This document shows positions 24,755 to 37,083 of a DNA stretch of 64,000 nt, in pieces. The DNA is from Bretschneidera sinensis (taxonomy: Eukaryota > Streptophyta > Magnoliopsida > Brassicales > Akaniaceae): positions 141,321,328 through 141,385,327 of the forward strand of contig CM043700.1 in NCBI GenBank assembly GCA_023935145.1, in the 5' to 3' direction. The notes below the pieces were generated by a model. That model saw nothing but the letters and a program-made list of their open reading frames with translations. It had not been told where the DNA came from and did no database searches. The translations under genes and the position numbers were made by a program. Positions within the stretch are counted from its first letter, which is position 1, and every line of letters starts with the position of its first letter.

Positions 24755-26358
24755 ATGTCTGCTTCCCATACAAGTTCTGTAGAACTTCCTGTATTTGACA
24801 TCTCGCAGCCCTTAAGCCCATCCTGTCTCTCTTCCCTCTCACAAGCCTGCAAAGAATGGGGATTTTTTCACATAACTAACCATGGAGTCTCCAAGGATCT
24901 TTACAGGAAGATCTACACCCTCTCAAATCATCTCTTCAGTCTCCCTTATGAGACCAAACTCATGGTTGGTCCATCATCATCAATCAAGACCTACACTCCA
25001 CATTTCATTGCATCCCCTTTCTTCGAAAGCCTTCGAGTGTCTGGACCAGATTTCTATACTTCTGCAAAGAGTTCAGCAGAAGTTCTCTTCAACCAGACAA
25101 ATTCAGAATTCAGGTAAAATTAAGCAAATTGACACTCGTTACATTTTTCTTCATTTAGTGACTAGCTGGGTAAATATTGAATTTACATCAATCCAGTTTG
25201 TTCGTCAAGGCTCTGATTAATTATGAAGAATTGTAGTGTTCAGTGATATGTAAAATGAGAAGCTTTGACATTTATCATCCATTCAAGAGTTTATAATTTG
25301 TTGAGAAGAACAGTGAAAAGAAAGAAAAAAGAGAAGAAAGAAAAGTGTTTGAAAAACATTTTTTTGGCCTTTGATAAGAAAGAAACATGAGAAGAAAGAA
25401 AATGAAAGGATTGACGTTTTCATTGTTTGAAGAGTGGAAGCTAAAATTAAGCTATTTTTTTTTGTATTTTCTTTTTTCTTTACTCCTTTCCACCCCCTCT
25501 ATCATATATACGATAGAAAGATCAACATTTTCTTTACTTTTCATTTTTCTTTTCCCTCTCTCTTCTTTCCTCTTAAATTTCTCTCCCACCTGTTATAGCC
25601 TAAACCGACTCAATGGAGTGAGACAGAGGAGAATGGAAATTGTGTAGGGGTGAAATCTAAAAAGTAACATGAAATTGTTTGATGATACACCCTTGATTGG
25701 CCTTATTTCTAGTAATTAACACATTTATTGCTGTGTTCTGTTTCCATTTGCCAGTGAGATGTTAAAAGAATATGGAAGCAAGATGACGGAGCTATCAGAG
25801 AAAATTGTACACGCTGTTTTGATGAGCTTAGGACATGATTTTGAGAAGAAATTTTATGAATCTGAATTCAACAAATGCAATGGTTACTTGAGAATAATCA
25901 ACTACTCAGCCCCATCACAGAGTGTGGAGGAGCAAGAAGTTGAAGGACTAGGCATGCACACTGACATGAGCTGTGTAACAATTGTCTACCAAGATGAAAT
26001 TGGAGGACTTCAAGTGAGATCTAAGGAAGGGAAGTGGATGGACATAAACCCATGTGAAGAAACTCTTGTGGTGAACATTGGAGACTTAATGCATGCTTGG
26101 AGCAATGGGAAACTGAGATCTTCTGAGCATAGAGTCGTCCTAAAACGATCCGTTAATCGATTCTCTATGGCTTTCTTTTGGTGTTTTGAAGATGAGAAGT
26201 TGATTTTTGCTCCTAATGAAGTTGTTGGAGAAGGGAATTTGAGGATTTACAACCCATTTGTCTGTGCAGAATATTTGAGATTTAGAGAGAGCAGTGAGAA
26301 AGGCCAGTTTGAGAAGGTTGGCGACACTGTCAAAGACTTTGCAGGAACTGGAGGGTGA
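24755..26358 (+). CDS. 2-oxoglutarate/Fe(II)-dependent dioxygenase (gibberellin 20-oxidase-like)
   Basis: A DOXC-class plant dioxygenase that would use 2-oxoglutarate, O2 and Fe(II) to oxidise a small molecule; the substrate is unknown. Two exons, 24755-25113 and 25755-26358, join in phase to 320 residues, within family range. The N-terminal DIOX_N part contains LPVFDISQPLSP and CKEWGFFHITNHGVS. The catalytic double-stranded beta-helix has HTD (His188, Asp190), the distal His245 in SSEHRVVL, and the 2-oxoglutarate-binding RFS (Arg255, Ser257). The core contains NYSAPSQ and VVNIGDLMHAWSNGKLRS. It resembles the gibberellin 20-oxidase-like clade more than the classical GA20ox enzymes, so a role in gibberellin synthesis should not be assumed. 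Confidence 0.9.
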
Positions 26359-27590
26359 AAGTTGATTAAAAATTTTAGTCACAGAAAACCATTTTTTTCT
26401 ATTGATTCATTTCTTTGTACGAGTGGCATTGAGTGAAAAGAAATGAATGAAGAATAATAATTTTAAAAAAACAATGGGGTTTGTTAAGACATGATTTGGG
26501 GTTTAAAAACTTGTTGCTAATTTTTTAACCACTTGCTTGCATTTGTTTATTTTGAAGTTTGTTTATTGTGTGCTAGTGATAATAAAATTGAGTGAAATGG
26601 TGGCTAATTTTTTAATTCCTTCTTGGTAATCACAATACTTGTTTGAAATGACTGTTTACTCTGGCGTTGGTTGGGTTAGGTGATTAATGGAAAAAAAACT
26701 TAAAATTGTACTAAACCTTCTGGACAAAATTTATAATAAAACTTTAATTTTTTATTTTAAATTACACTTAAAACCAATCCCAACATGGCGTATATATTTC
26801 TACTTGCATTTCTGTATGAAAGAAATATTTTTCTTTGCTTTTGCCTCTCGTTATGTTTGGATACTGAAAAATGTAGCATAAAAGAAAATATCCATAATAC
26901 TAGTGTACCGTGTTTTTGAATCAAACACAGGTAATTCGGTGACACATGACGAAAATAGACTAATAAAATGATTATTTTACTCTTAAAAACACTATAGTGA
27001 ATGAGAGTGTGCAATGTGACATTGTTTATGTTTCTTTTAGTGGTATTGTTTGTGTCTTTTTTGGTGATTCATTTTTATACATATTTTTCCTTCTGATTTT
27101 TTTTTTTTTTTTTTTGCATTAAACTTTTCAAGATCCAAATATACCAAGTAATGTCCTATTCAAGCTGTAAAAGTGTAAATGCAGCAGCAATACAGGAAAG
27201 GAGGAAGCTCCATGGGGAGCCTATAAATGAGGACAAAACCAATGCAACACCGTAATTAAAATGGGTTTAGATTGACAAATTGAAGGCAAAAGCAGGGCAC
27301 ATAACCTCAACTAATTGACTGTTTTAATTAAATGATTTTGCGGTTATGCTAGGCCCCAAAGCCTTTTTAGAGCCTGTTTGGCCATAGCCAAAGGAATCAA
27401 AAGGCTAAATAATTCACCTGGACCGCAAACCAATGGTGCACGTTTAAAGGCAGCTAGAGACCACCAAGGTCAAATTACACCTCAATTTTCCTGTCAACAC
27501 TGGAGCACATGAGGCCTAAAATAATATGCTCATCCAATTTTGTAGGAAATAATATTTTCACAAATGTTAATCACTTCACAATTTTGTAGG
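26359..27590. other. Intergenic region between dioxygenase and DnaJ pseudogene
   Basis: Includes the dioxygenase 3' UTR. A run of 19 T at about 27097-27115 could be the poly(A) tail of a minus-strand retrocopy, but no coding match or target duplication was seen. No gene is recognised. Confidence 0.45.
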
Positions 27591-29492
27591 AAAGTACTAT
27601 AAGACTCTTGGTGTTTCAAAGGATGCTAGTCAAGAAGAAATCAAGAAGGCATTCAGGAAAGCTGCTATGAAGGATCACCCTGACAAGGGTGGAGACCCTG
27701 AGAAAGTGAGCCCTGTAGATTCTTTATTACACAATTGATTTGATTTCCTTATTCATTTGTGATGTATTTTTTTACATTGTATCCGGTTTATGAGTGTATC
27801 ATGTCACGCAGACTGGTTTTTTGGCTGTCTTCTGGGAATTTCAAGATTATCACTCATATGAGTCTTGGTACCCGGAATAGTTGTCACTGGTAACTTGCCA
27901 TATGCTATGAAGAATGCATGTAGAACTATTTACAGGTGGTGGTAGGTCAAAGAGAAGGCAAAAGCAGGGTGAAGATGTAGTACTGTATCCCCTAAAGGTT
28001 TCTCTGGAGGACTTGTCTAATGGCACTTCTCGGAAAATTTCTCTCTACGAATATCTTGTGTCAAAAATGTGAGGGGTATCGTAGCTCCACCTGAAAGTTT
28101 GCTGCTTTTTATCATTTTACTTGCTTAACATTTGCCATCATTGTGCTTTTGAACATTTACATGATTATTAACTTTGACTCTATAATCTATGGTTATGTCT
28201 TGAATGAGTTGGCTTTATAATTATTAAAAAACTGTACTTTTCCAATAAAACAAGCTCATTATAGCGAGATTTGTTTTCTAAACTAATTCAAATATGATCC
28301 AAAGGCAGATGATTATCATTCTTTTTTATGTTCTTTATGCTTGATTATGTGTTGAGCTGAAGGTATTTGTGTCCCTAATCATTTCAGGAAAGGGACAAAG
28401 AGTAGTTCTAGTAGAAGATGTTATGGGTGCCAAGGAACAGGAACAAAAATTACGATCCAACGCCATGGAACTGTCTTGTTCCAGCAGCTGCAGCATGTGT
28501 GTCAAAAATGCGGAGGCTCAGGTCCTGAAGAAAAATTAGTTGTCTTATGTTCTTGATTAAATATTCATGTTTGTCCTCCACGAATTTATCCATTTTAAAT
28601 CATTTCTTTTCCTGAAATCTCTCATTGATGCAGGTGAAGGCATCAGAGAGAAAGACATGTGCCTAAGATGCAAAGGGAGTAAAGTGATTCAAAAGAACAA
28701 GGTCTTTAAGGTGCACATTAAAAGAGGGATGCAGCAAGGCTAGAAAATTGAGTTCAAGGGAGAAGCTAATGAAGCTGTATGATAAATGAAGCATTTATTC
28801 AGATTTAGAATATCCAATATGTCAGCTCATTTAGAGAAACTTTCGACTGTTTTAAATTCTATGGTTTTATATCTTTCCTGGTTAAATTTGTTGTAGCCGG
28901 ACATTATCACAGGAGATGTTGTCTTTGTGCTGCAACTAAAGAAGCACCCCATGTTTAATCCCAAATTTGATGATCTCTACGTAGATTACACGCTTAGCCT
29001 GACTGATGCTTTCTGTGGTTTCCAATTGGTCCTAACCCTTTTAGATGGTAGGAAACTTTTAATCAAATCAAATCCAGACGAGATCATCGAAACAGGTATT
29101 TCAATCAGGGGTGCCCTTAATTTTCTATATTTTCCCCATCATCGATGTGAAAATCTTGATCCTGGTTTGTTAATGATGAGGGAATGCCACATTTCCGGAG
29201 GTCCTTCATGAAGGGAAAACTCTACAATCAGTTTAAGGTGGATTTCCCAAATTCTGGAGACAATTCTACCTCAAAGGTTGAGAGATTCTTTGTCGGAGAT
29301 GGAACTGGACAAGTGCAAAGAAACAACTGTGCATAACATTATCAGCGTTGAGGAGGAGATTGTGTGGAGGAAGCAGCGGCATGAATGGCATTAAGAAACA
29401 CCTGAAGATGATGATGATGACGACCACGACGATGACAATGAGCCATATCCAAAATGATATTTTGGTGTATTTGAAGATAAAGAAGATGATGA
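27591..29492 (+). pseudogene. Decayed type-I DnaJ (Hsp40) pseudogene
   Basis: The remnants match a plant J2/J3-type co-chaperone in order. The J domain is at 27591-27705 ([19 protein letters not shown]). The start of the substrate-binding region is at about 27937-28080 (GEDVVLYPLKVSLEDL). Zinc-finger repeats are at 28388-28520 (CYGCQGTG, CQKCGGSG) and 28634-28770 (CLRCKGSK). The C-terminal domain follows at 28897-29240 (DLYVDYTLSLTDAFCGFQ) and the acidic tail at about 29300-29450. Introns persist between pieces, so it arose by DNA duplication, not retroposition. The N-terminal residues and the exon after the J domain are missing. There is an in-frame TAG after MQQG near 28740, and frameshifts near 29100 and 29290. 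Not functional as read. Confidence 0.9.
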
Positions 29493-29540
29493 ACCATATC
29501 CAGGGTGGTATTCTGACGGACTTGCAGCGGCATGAATGGC

Positions 29541-30762
29541 TCCAGATAATGAACCTTTTAACCTCGGTATTCTGTTTCATTCCTAAGTCTGGTTTTTGGA
29601 TAAAGTTAATAATATGCGCTTCTCCATTTCACATAGTATTAATTGTTTGGCTTAAATATAAATGTTACCCTAATCGAGATGGTTGCATTTTTTATCCTCA
29701 TTTTTATTTGAAACAATTTAAGTTTTCAATCAGAAATTAAATATAATGAATACCTTCAATCAATTATTTGATAAAATTAAATATATAAGAAATAAAAAAA
29801 AGTAAAAGTTAGATGGAAAAAAAATTTTAAAAAAATTCAAATTAAAATCAAAATGAAACTATGGTTCTTTTGTAATAAACTGATCAAGTTAATTAAGTTT
29901 TTAATTAATTTCATATTTGAATGGTAATATCAAATAAAGATTTTTGGAGTAATACAAAGTTTTATTTGTTATTCAACGATACGGAGTAGTAATTTTTTTT
30001 TATTTGAACACATTAATCTTATGAAAATCTTTTAAGAAATCAGTTTGTTATAAAAGAACGATAATATCATTTAGTTCTATTTTAATTTTTTTTATATAAC
30101 CGTTGACAATAATGAGTTTTAAGATTTAAGTAAAGTCCATAACTCTCACAAATTTAATCTTATAAAAATATTGATTTAAAAATATTTATTGCATCTAATT
30201 TTTAATTTAAGATTTAAATTACTCTAAATAAAAATAAAAATAAAAAATACAACTTATTTTTCAAAAATCAATTTTTTAAAAATAAATTACGACTGTAACC
30301 GACTTTACTTGTCGCCATTCAAATCCACTTTTTACAGACTTAAAAAGTCTTAAAACGCATCAAGCAAAGCAATTACTTGTCATTTACGTAAGACATAAAG
30401 TCGACCAATTTCATCCACATTGCCTCGTGGGTCGGGAAAGGTACAGGGTTGACCAATAATCAAATCGAATAACGGCTTTTGACGTTGGAATCATGTGGCT
30501 CAATTTTTTCATTTAAGCCCAGACTACTGTCATTTTACCCGGCCCAATTCAACTTAGTACCCTGACCCAATTTACCCTTACGATGTATACATATTTTAAT
30601 ACTCGGGGAAGGGCAAAAAAAAAAACAATAAAACTGGGCAAACATCTCCTCTTTCTGACTTTCTCTGTGTCTCCGCATCTTTGCAATTATCTAGGGCTTC
30701 TGTGTCACTTAAATTTCTTAGTCGAAAATTTTGTTTGTGTATAATATCTCCAAAATTACGAG
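29541..30762. other. AT-rich intergenic region and ATG3 upstream region
   Basis: 29740-30300 is very AT-rich and non-coding. From 30400 to the ATG at 30763 composition is more balanced and probably holds the ATG3 promoter and 5' UTR; no TATA box can be assigned with confidence. Confidence 0.45.
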
Positions 30763-33700
30763 ATGGTGTTGTCACAGAGGCTACACGAAGCATTCAAAGG
30801 AACCGTAGAGAGAATCACAGGACCACGCACGGTCTCTGCCTTCAAAGAAAAAGGAGTTCTTAGCGTCAACGAATTCATTGTCGCTGGAGATAATCTCGTC
30901 TCTAAATGCCCCACTTGGTCCTGGTAGTTTACCTTCTTTTCCATTATCGCCCACCTTTTTTTCACTATTGTAGTTGTTTCTTTTTTATTTTTATAAATTT
31001 TCCATGGAATACCTTAGTCGTTGGTTTTGATGGTATTTTATTTGTGTGAGTTTGGGGAAATCGTGATAGAATTATCTGTTGCGTGAAAATTTGATTTGCT
31101 TCTGAGCTCTGATTGTCGTTTGTTTAGCTATTACTATGTGCTAGCTGGTACTTATTTGAATTTTGGATGATTGGAGACTATATTCATATGTAACTTTCCA
31201 TTGTCGTGTGATTATTAAAGATAAGAAAATTTGATTTCAAAATAATAGTGTTTATATGTCTTGGTATGTGTCCATCCTTAGTTCCTTATTAGCCTTCAAT
31301 ATTGTTTTATTCTCTGCTATCTGATCTCTTAAATGCTCTTTGTACTTTTTGGTACCTGAATTATCTTTGCCCTCAATGCAGTTTATAATCTGAGTTGTGG
31401 TATTAACTGAACAAATATGTGGAAAGATCTAGACCAGAATGAACCATCTGGAATCATAATATACGTAGATTTCTATTATGCTTTGCATCTGATTTACATG
31501 GTAGCCTAGTGTCGGGAAACTTCTGGTTTGGTGAAATTAAATGTGTACCTTTCCTCCTAACAATCATTCTTAGGCTTTTCTGTTATCCTTGCCGTGTTTT
31601 GATTTTTGTATATTGGTCACAAATGGTGACATTTATGCTTTCAACATTGATTTAGATTCAATTCTGAAGGGTTGTCCACATATTCTTGGAGTGAATTTGG
31701 CTGAGTTGACTTGCCCCGTTCATGCTGGTTCAACTGGAAACTTAATATTGGTTTTGATATCTGTTCCTTCTTGCTTTCCTCCCTGTTTTTGTTCTTGTGA
31801 CCCTTTAAGAGAAATTTTAGATAGTAATTATCAAAAGAAGAGGGATCTGAGAAGTCATAAAAGATTACCATATTATATTCAGCATCTAGTGGCTCGACAC
31901 ATGAAGTTCCATTGGCCTTGTCATGGATTTGGCTTTTACCCCTTCACCAACCGATTAAAACCTAGCCTTAAGTCCGATGCCTTGGGGTTGATGGCATGCA
32001 GTGTAAAAAGCCATTAAGAAGATGAAGTGGCCGATGCATTAATCCCTCTTTCTATTTCTTGGTTTGTATGGAACGAGAGAAGTAGGAGAGCTTTAAATGG
32101 GGAGGAGAAACCCATTAATTTTATTAAGGATAGATAGCTCCATACTCATCACTTTTGGTTTGATGGGCATTTTTTTGAAATGGCGAATAACTTATAGAGT
32201 TATTGAATTTTTGGCTTGTAAATGAGGTTTGTACGTGGGTTGGCACCCCCTTGGTGCCTTTTAGTGAATATACTTTTATTTATTAAAACAAAATTCCGGT
32301 AAGAACCTAAGGTCATTATCCATTTAAACCATCAAATTGTGATAAAATTTTCTGGTTTCATACTATTATTTCTTGTTTGGAGTACCACTTATTACTCATA
32401 AGAAACAATGTATTTATATCATCGAAAGGCCTTGTAAATTTATTGAGTTAAAGCATGCTAGGGATCTCTCCTTCCATCTTGAAATTTTAGCATACTATTT
32501 CCTTATTACTTGTAACAGTACAATACATAACTCATTTCTCTACCAATTGGAATCATGTCATTATTATGAGTTTGACTTTTCATGGTTCTTGTTTCTACAT
32601 TATTGGTAGGGAATCAGGCGAGCCAAGCAAAAGGAAGCCATATTTGCCTCCAGAAAAACAGTTTTTGATTACTAGAAATGGTAAATACATCGTCTTCAGT
32701 TGTCTTTGTTTTCCTTAAGTTGTAATTTCTATGAAATTTTGTTGTATTTATGTGCTTCAGGTTATTAGAGCACTATTTTACTTCTTTCTTTCTTTTGCTA
32801 TCTTCAATATTTACTTTATCTCACTGTTTAAATTTGTATGAGTTATTAGTTCCTTGTCTACGAAGAGCTGCATCCATAGAAGAAGAATATGAAGCTGCTG
32901 GAGGTGAAGTTTTGCTTGATAATGAAGACAATGACGGCTGGCTGGCAACTCATGGAAAACCAAAAGGTAGATTTTCATTTTGAGCTTTGTATTTTCTAGT
33001 TTGTGTTTCTACTGTTGATTATATGCCTAAAATTTGTTCTAGATAAATGCGACGAGGATGAGAACTTGCCTTCCATGGAGTCCTTAGAAACCAGCAAGAA
33101 AAGTTTTATTAAGTCTATCCCCACGTACTTTGGAGGTGAGGAGGAAGAAGATATTCCTGACATGGCCGAGTATGAAGAAGCTGACAACGTAATTGAAACA
33201 GATCCTGTAAGTTGGTAGTACTCATGCTGCTTTACAGGTCTCTAATAGTTCCTTGGAATGCTATCAATCTTTAATTTCTCAGGTTTTTATGCTAATGAGT
33301 TCTGAGATTGATTATAGAAAAATCAGCACTTTTGAAATGATTGAACTAGCTTTAGCATTCTGGGCTTTCAAGTTTTAGTAGTTAACAGTAACGTTGTATT
33401 AATTTATACCTGCTTTGTGTTTTAACTATAACTCTTCAGACTAAATGAGGTGTCAGCTATTGATCATAGACATGGGAGCGTCCCTTTTTTATTATCGTGA
33501 ATTTTTAAATGTTGGCAAATTGCTTGAACAGGAGCTTAGAAAATGGAATAAGTTTCGGTTAAATGACTAGGCTCTGATTTTAATGTTTAGACTCCCTATG
33601 ATCTCTGTCTTGGTATGCCTCCATTACTACACTTAAATTTGTTGCGAACTGTGCGCAGGCAACACTTCAGACTACCTATCTTGTGGCTCATGAACCTGAA

Positions 33701-36700
33701 GATGACAATATCCTGCGCACTCGAACTTATGATGTCAGCATCACGTAAGAATAATGTTGATGCCGAAATTCCTTCCACATAAATGGTGGAATTTCGTAAT
33801 TTTATCATCATTGTGGTGTTCTACATTACAATTTCTTCACGATTTATTTTTTAAGTAGTTGATTATGTTTTATTTATGGTTCTCTGTAAGGCTTCATTCA
33901 TTAACTCATATTCTATCCTCAGTGCTTTAATGCTTTAGGCTAAGGATCCTTCACTCTCTGAGTTTATACCTATTGGTCTGGAAGGGTGCCTCTACAATGC
34001 AAATATTACCACGAAAGGGCTAGGACAGCTGAAAAGTCTTGTAGTTCATAAACTTCTCTTGAGGACCCTTTGTTTTGACCGAAAAGTATCCTTCCGATAA
34101 CTAATTTATTGATTGGTTGCCATGAGAGGATAAAATTATTTTTTTACTTCCCCCAAATATGATGCTTAATCTAGCTTAGAGTCAGAGCAAGCAGTTCATT
34201 TAACATGTATCTTGATTAATCAAAGGCCAAAATATATGAGCATCTGGGACTGCGCTATAGGTTTTTATTTTTTGGTGAGGTTTTTTTTGGTCTTCATAGA
34301 AATACTATAGTATTGGCTTACTAGGATTATAGGGTGGCTTAAAATTCTGGAGAACCACGTGATATCCTTTAGTTGATGCATTCACACAGATGATTATTGA
34401 TTAAGAGAGCATGTCTCAACTTATCAAAAAAAGAAAAAGACAGCATGTCTCAACTTTTTTACCCTTTATCTGAAGTATATTTTGTATTCAGTTTCGTCCA
34501 AATAAGTAAACCCAATTTACGATTGAATCACAAAAGTTACTTTGACTTATCAGAAAAAGAAATGAAAAAAACTATATTTTAATAAATCCAATCAAAACTT
34601 GTTATCATTGACTTCTCACATTCATGGATCTGTTAATGCTCAAATAAATAAGAAAATGGGGAAAAAAGAAAGAAAGAACAACCACGATTGCAGTTTGTTC
34701 TGATCAATTTCATTTACATTTACAAAAATGTGTTCATTGGTAAGACTTCACTATTGGTTTTGTTACATTTGCACATCAGTTGAAATCCTTTGGGCTTTTT
34801 GACCTATTATGACATGTTCTTTCTTCCCTGTTTTCAGGTATGATAAATATTATCAAACTCCTCGTGTGTGGCTTACAGGATATGATGAGGTCTGTCACCC
34901 GAATGTATTTCATTTTGTGGCTTTTTTTTCTTGTTAATGAACAGTAGCCAAAAAAGTAATTTCATAATCTCATAACTCATTGAATGATCCTGTCTGTTGT
35001 GTTTGAAATTTCTTTAAAAAAATTGATTGTTTTTATTTCAAATGAAAGCTTGAAAGGTTTTACTAGAATTATATGTATTATCATGTAAATGGTAATGGAT
35101 AATTCAAAACCGTGGACAATGTTTTGAAATTATAAATAAATTACTCCAATATTTGGATTTTTTAGTAAATGAATCTTGTATGTGGATGTTCTTCCAATGC
35201 AAGTTTTAACTGCTCTCTAATACTTGTTTATCATGTTCGCAAATGACATTGTTTCATGTATTTCTATTTTGTTGTGTTGATATCGAAACATTGGGATAGG
35301 TTCTTATGAGGGACATCATATTGGATTTAATTCTGTTTATTACATCACTTGTTAAAAAAATATTTTCCCTACATCTGTAGTGTATTTGTTGAACTAATTA
35401 TATTTAAGTCATTCATTGAGCATCTCCTGGTATTTTGTGGCAGTCAAGGATGCTACTGCAGCCTGAACTTGTCCTTGAGGATGTTAGTCAAGATCATGCA
35501 CGGAAAACGGTGAGGCTTGTGATCCTTCTATGTCTGAGTTTGATTGGACTCTCCTTAACTCCTCAGATTCTTTTCTATTACTCTGAATTGGTTCCTGAAA
35601 TGTCAGAAATATCAAGTGTTTATAAACTTACAGCATTTGTATTCGGGTAATTGGAGGGGATGGAATGGAAAGGGGGATTATGTTACCTCGCGTTGTTTGG
35701 AAGTTTTTTTTAAAGGAGGGTAAGGTAATTGGAGGGTACCTTGAAAACCTCCTTTTACCTCCAAAACCCCACTTTTGGAGTTCTCCAATTTGGAGGTTTT
35801 TGGAGGTAATGTAAACCACATTTATTTATTTTGATTCAAAGTATCAAAACTACTCTTATTTAGTTTTTTTTATATAATTAATAGTTAAGGTATTTATATA
35901 ACTTTTATTATAACTTAACCATTCCACTCTATTTTCCATTCCTTTCCTTTAATTATAACATCCGAAGAATGGGAGGTTAACCACCCCTACCTTACTTTCC
36001 ATTATCTTCCATTTCATTCCCGTACAACTCCCAGACACACTGTTAATTGTTTCCCCGAACTGGAGTTTGTTCCATAGGAGCATTGATGATGTCTTATGGC
36101 ATGCCTTTAGGTGAGGTGTTCTGTAGGAGCATTGATGATATCTTTTGGTTGATTAAAGGATTGAAATCACTTTAATCCATTCTATGAGACAGAACAAATA
36201 TAACAAGTCATAGTTGCATATTTTCTGATTCCAGATTGGTTACTCCGACCTAGAGTATATGAGTTGATCTTGTCTGTGTATTAGATGAATTTACCTGTGA
36301 AAATCACTCTAACTTTGCATGGTCGCTGCACACTGTTTTCAATGCAGTAAAGCTTTAAGAAACTTAAGAAGTAAAAGACTAGTTTCCGCGTGCACATCAA
36401 GTTCTTTCCTTGGTTTATCTTCTGCCAATTCTTGGCTTACCTGGACCCATTTTGTCCTTTTACTGTTGATTTCTTTTGACTGATTGCATTTCATATATTT
36501 CCAAAAATTGTCTTCCTATCTAAGTTTCTTTTGTATGCAGGTGACCATTGAAGACCATCCTCACTTGCCTGGGAAGCATGCATCTGTACATCCGTGCCGA
36601 CATGGAGCTGTGATGAAGAAAATTATTGATGTCTTGATGTCACGTGGAGTGGAGCCTGAAGTTGACAAGTACATTTCCTTTTTTCATATTAGTTAAATTT

Positions 36701-37083
36701 GACGCTTTCTTGACTATAATAACAAGTATTCAGCGCCTCTAACCAAATAAGTTAAAAGTGGCCACTCTAAATTCAATTGAATTAAACTTCCTTACACCAG
36801 TCCACTTTAATGATTTTTTTATTCTTTTTGCAAGGCTTCCATATAAAGAAATAATAATAAGCATTTTGGTTAATTCTGTCTTTCCCTACTTCTTGTTGCA
36901 CATTAATAGCTGGTTGTTTCTTATCTGTTAGTTTTCCCTTCTGGTAAATTTGTTACTTGTTATGATCATTATAACTTACTTTGTAGGTACCTTTTCTTAT
37001 TCTTGAAATTCATGGCATCTGTAATTCCAACAATTGAGTATGATTACACTATGGACTTTGATCTTGGTAGCTCAAGCAACTGA
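30763..37083 (+). CDS. ATG3: Autophagy-related protein 3, ATG8-conjugating E2-like enzyme
   Basis: ATG3 accepts activated ATG8 from ATG7 and transfers it to phosphatidylethanolamine, the lipidation step of autophagosome growth. Nine exons: 30763-30923, 32610-32680, 32850-32966, 33043-33206, 33659-33744, 34838-34889, 35444-35509, 36541-36668, 36987-37083. All phases close, giving 313 residues, the length of the Arabidopsis protein. Landmarks are the N-terminal membrane-contact helix (LSQRLHEAFKGTVERI), the ESGEPSKRKPYLP region, an acidic flexible segment (EEEEDIPDMAEYEEAD), the core VWLTGYDE, and the catalytic HPC with Cys258 in [13 protein letters not shown]. The stop is followed by a probable 3'-UTR intron: gtaatt at 37091 and an acceptor at about 37327. 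Introns 1 and 7 carry transposon fragments. Confidence 0.96.
32017..32293 (+). mobile_element. 5'-truncated LINE tail in ATG3 intron 1
   Basis: The plus strand encodes ISWFVWNERSRRALNGEEK, which matches the C-terminal end of plant LINE reverse transcriptase proteins (W-x-VW-x-ERN-x-R). It is followed by a LINE-like 3' UTR (cacccccttggtgcctttta) and an A-rich end (aaaacaaaa). Only about 280 bp remain. The 5' edge is approximate and no target duplication was identified. Confidence 0.6.
35644..36040. repeat. Probable fold-back element in ATG3 intron 7
   Basis: The left part (gtaattggaggggatggaat) faces a right part (attccatttcattcccgtac-like) with purine-rich and pyrimidine-rich arms opposed, and the middle has several ttggagg repeats. 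It is non-coding. The same insert is present in the duplicated copy at about 42235-42605, so it predates that duplication. Confidence 0.4.

Noticed and set aside
27097..27115. T19 run as the tail of a minus-strand retrogene
   Set aside because: No coding similarity and no target duplication were found beside it.
29348..29740. 130-residue open frame with Met/Thr runs
   Set aside because: It is the DnaJ pseudogene acidic tail (GAT/GAC repeats) read in the wrong frame.
31589..32017. 142-residue open frame in ATG3 intron 1
   Set aside because: No family resemblance, low-complexity hydrophobic stretches, and it lies between well-supported ATG3 exons with correct phases.
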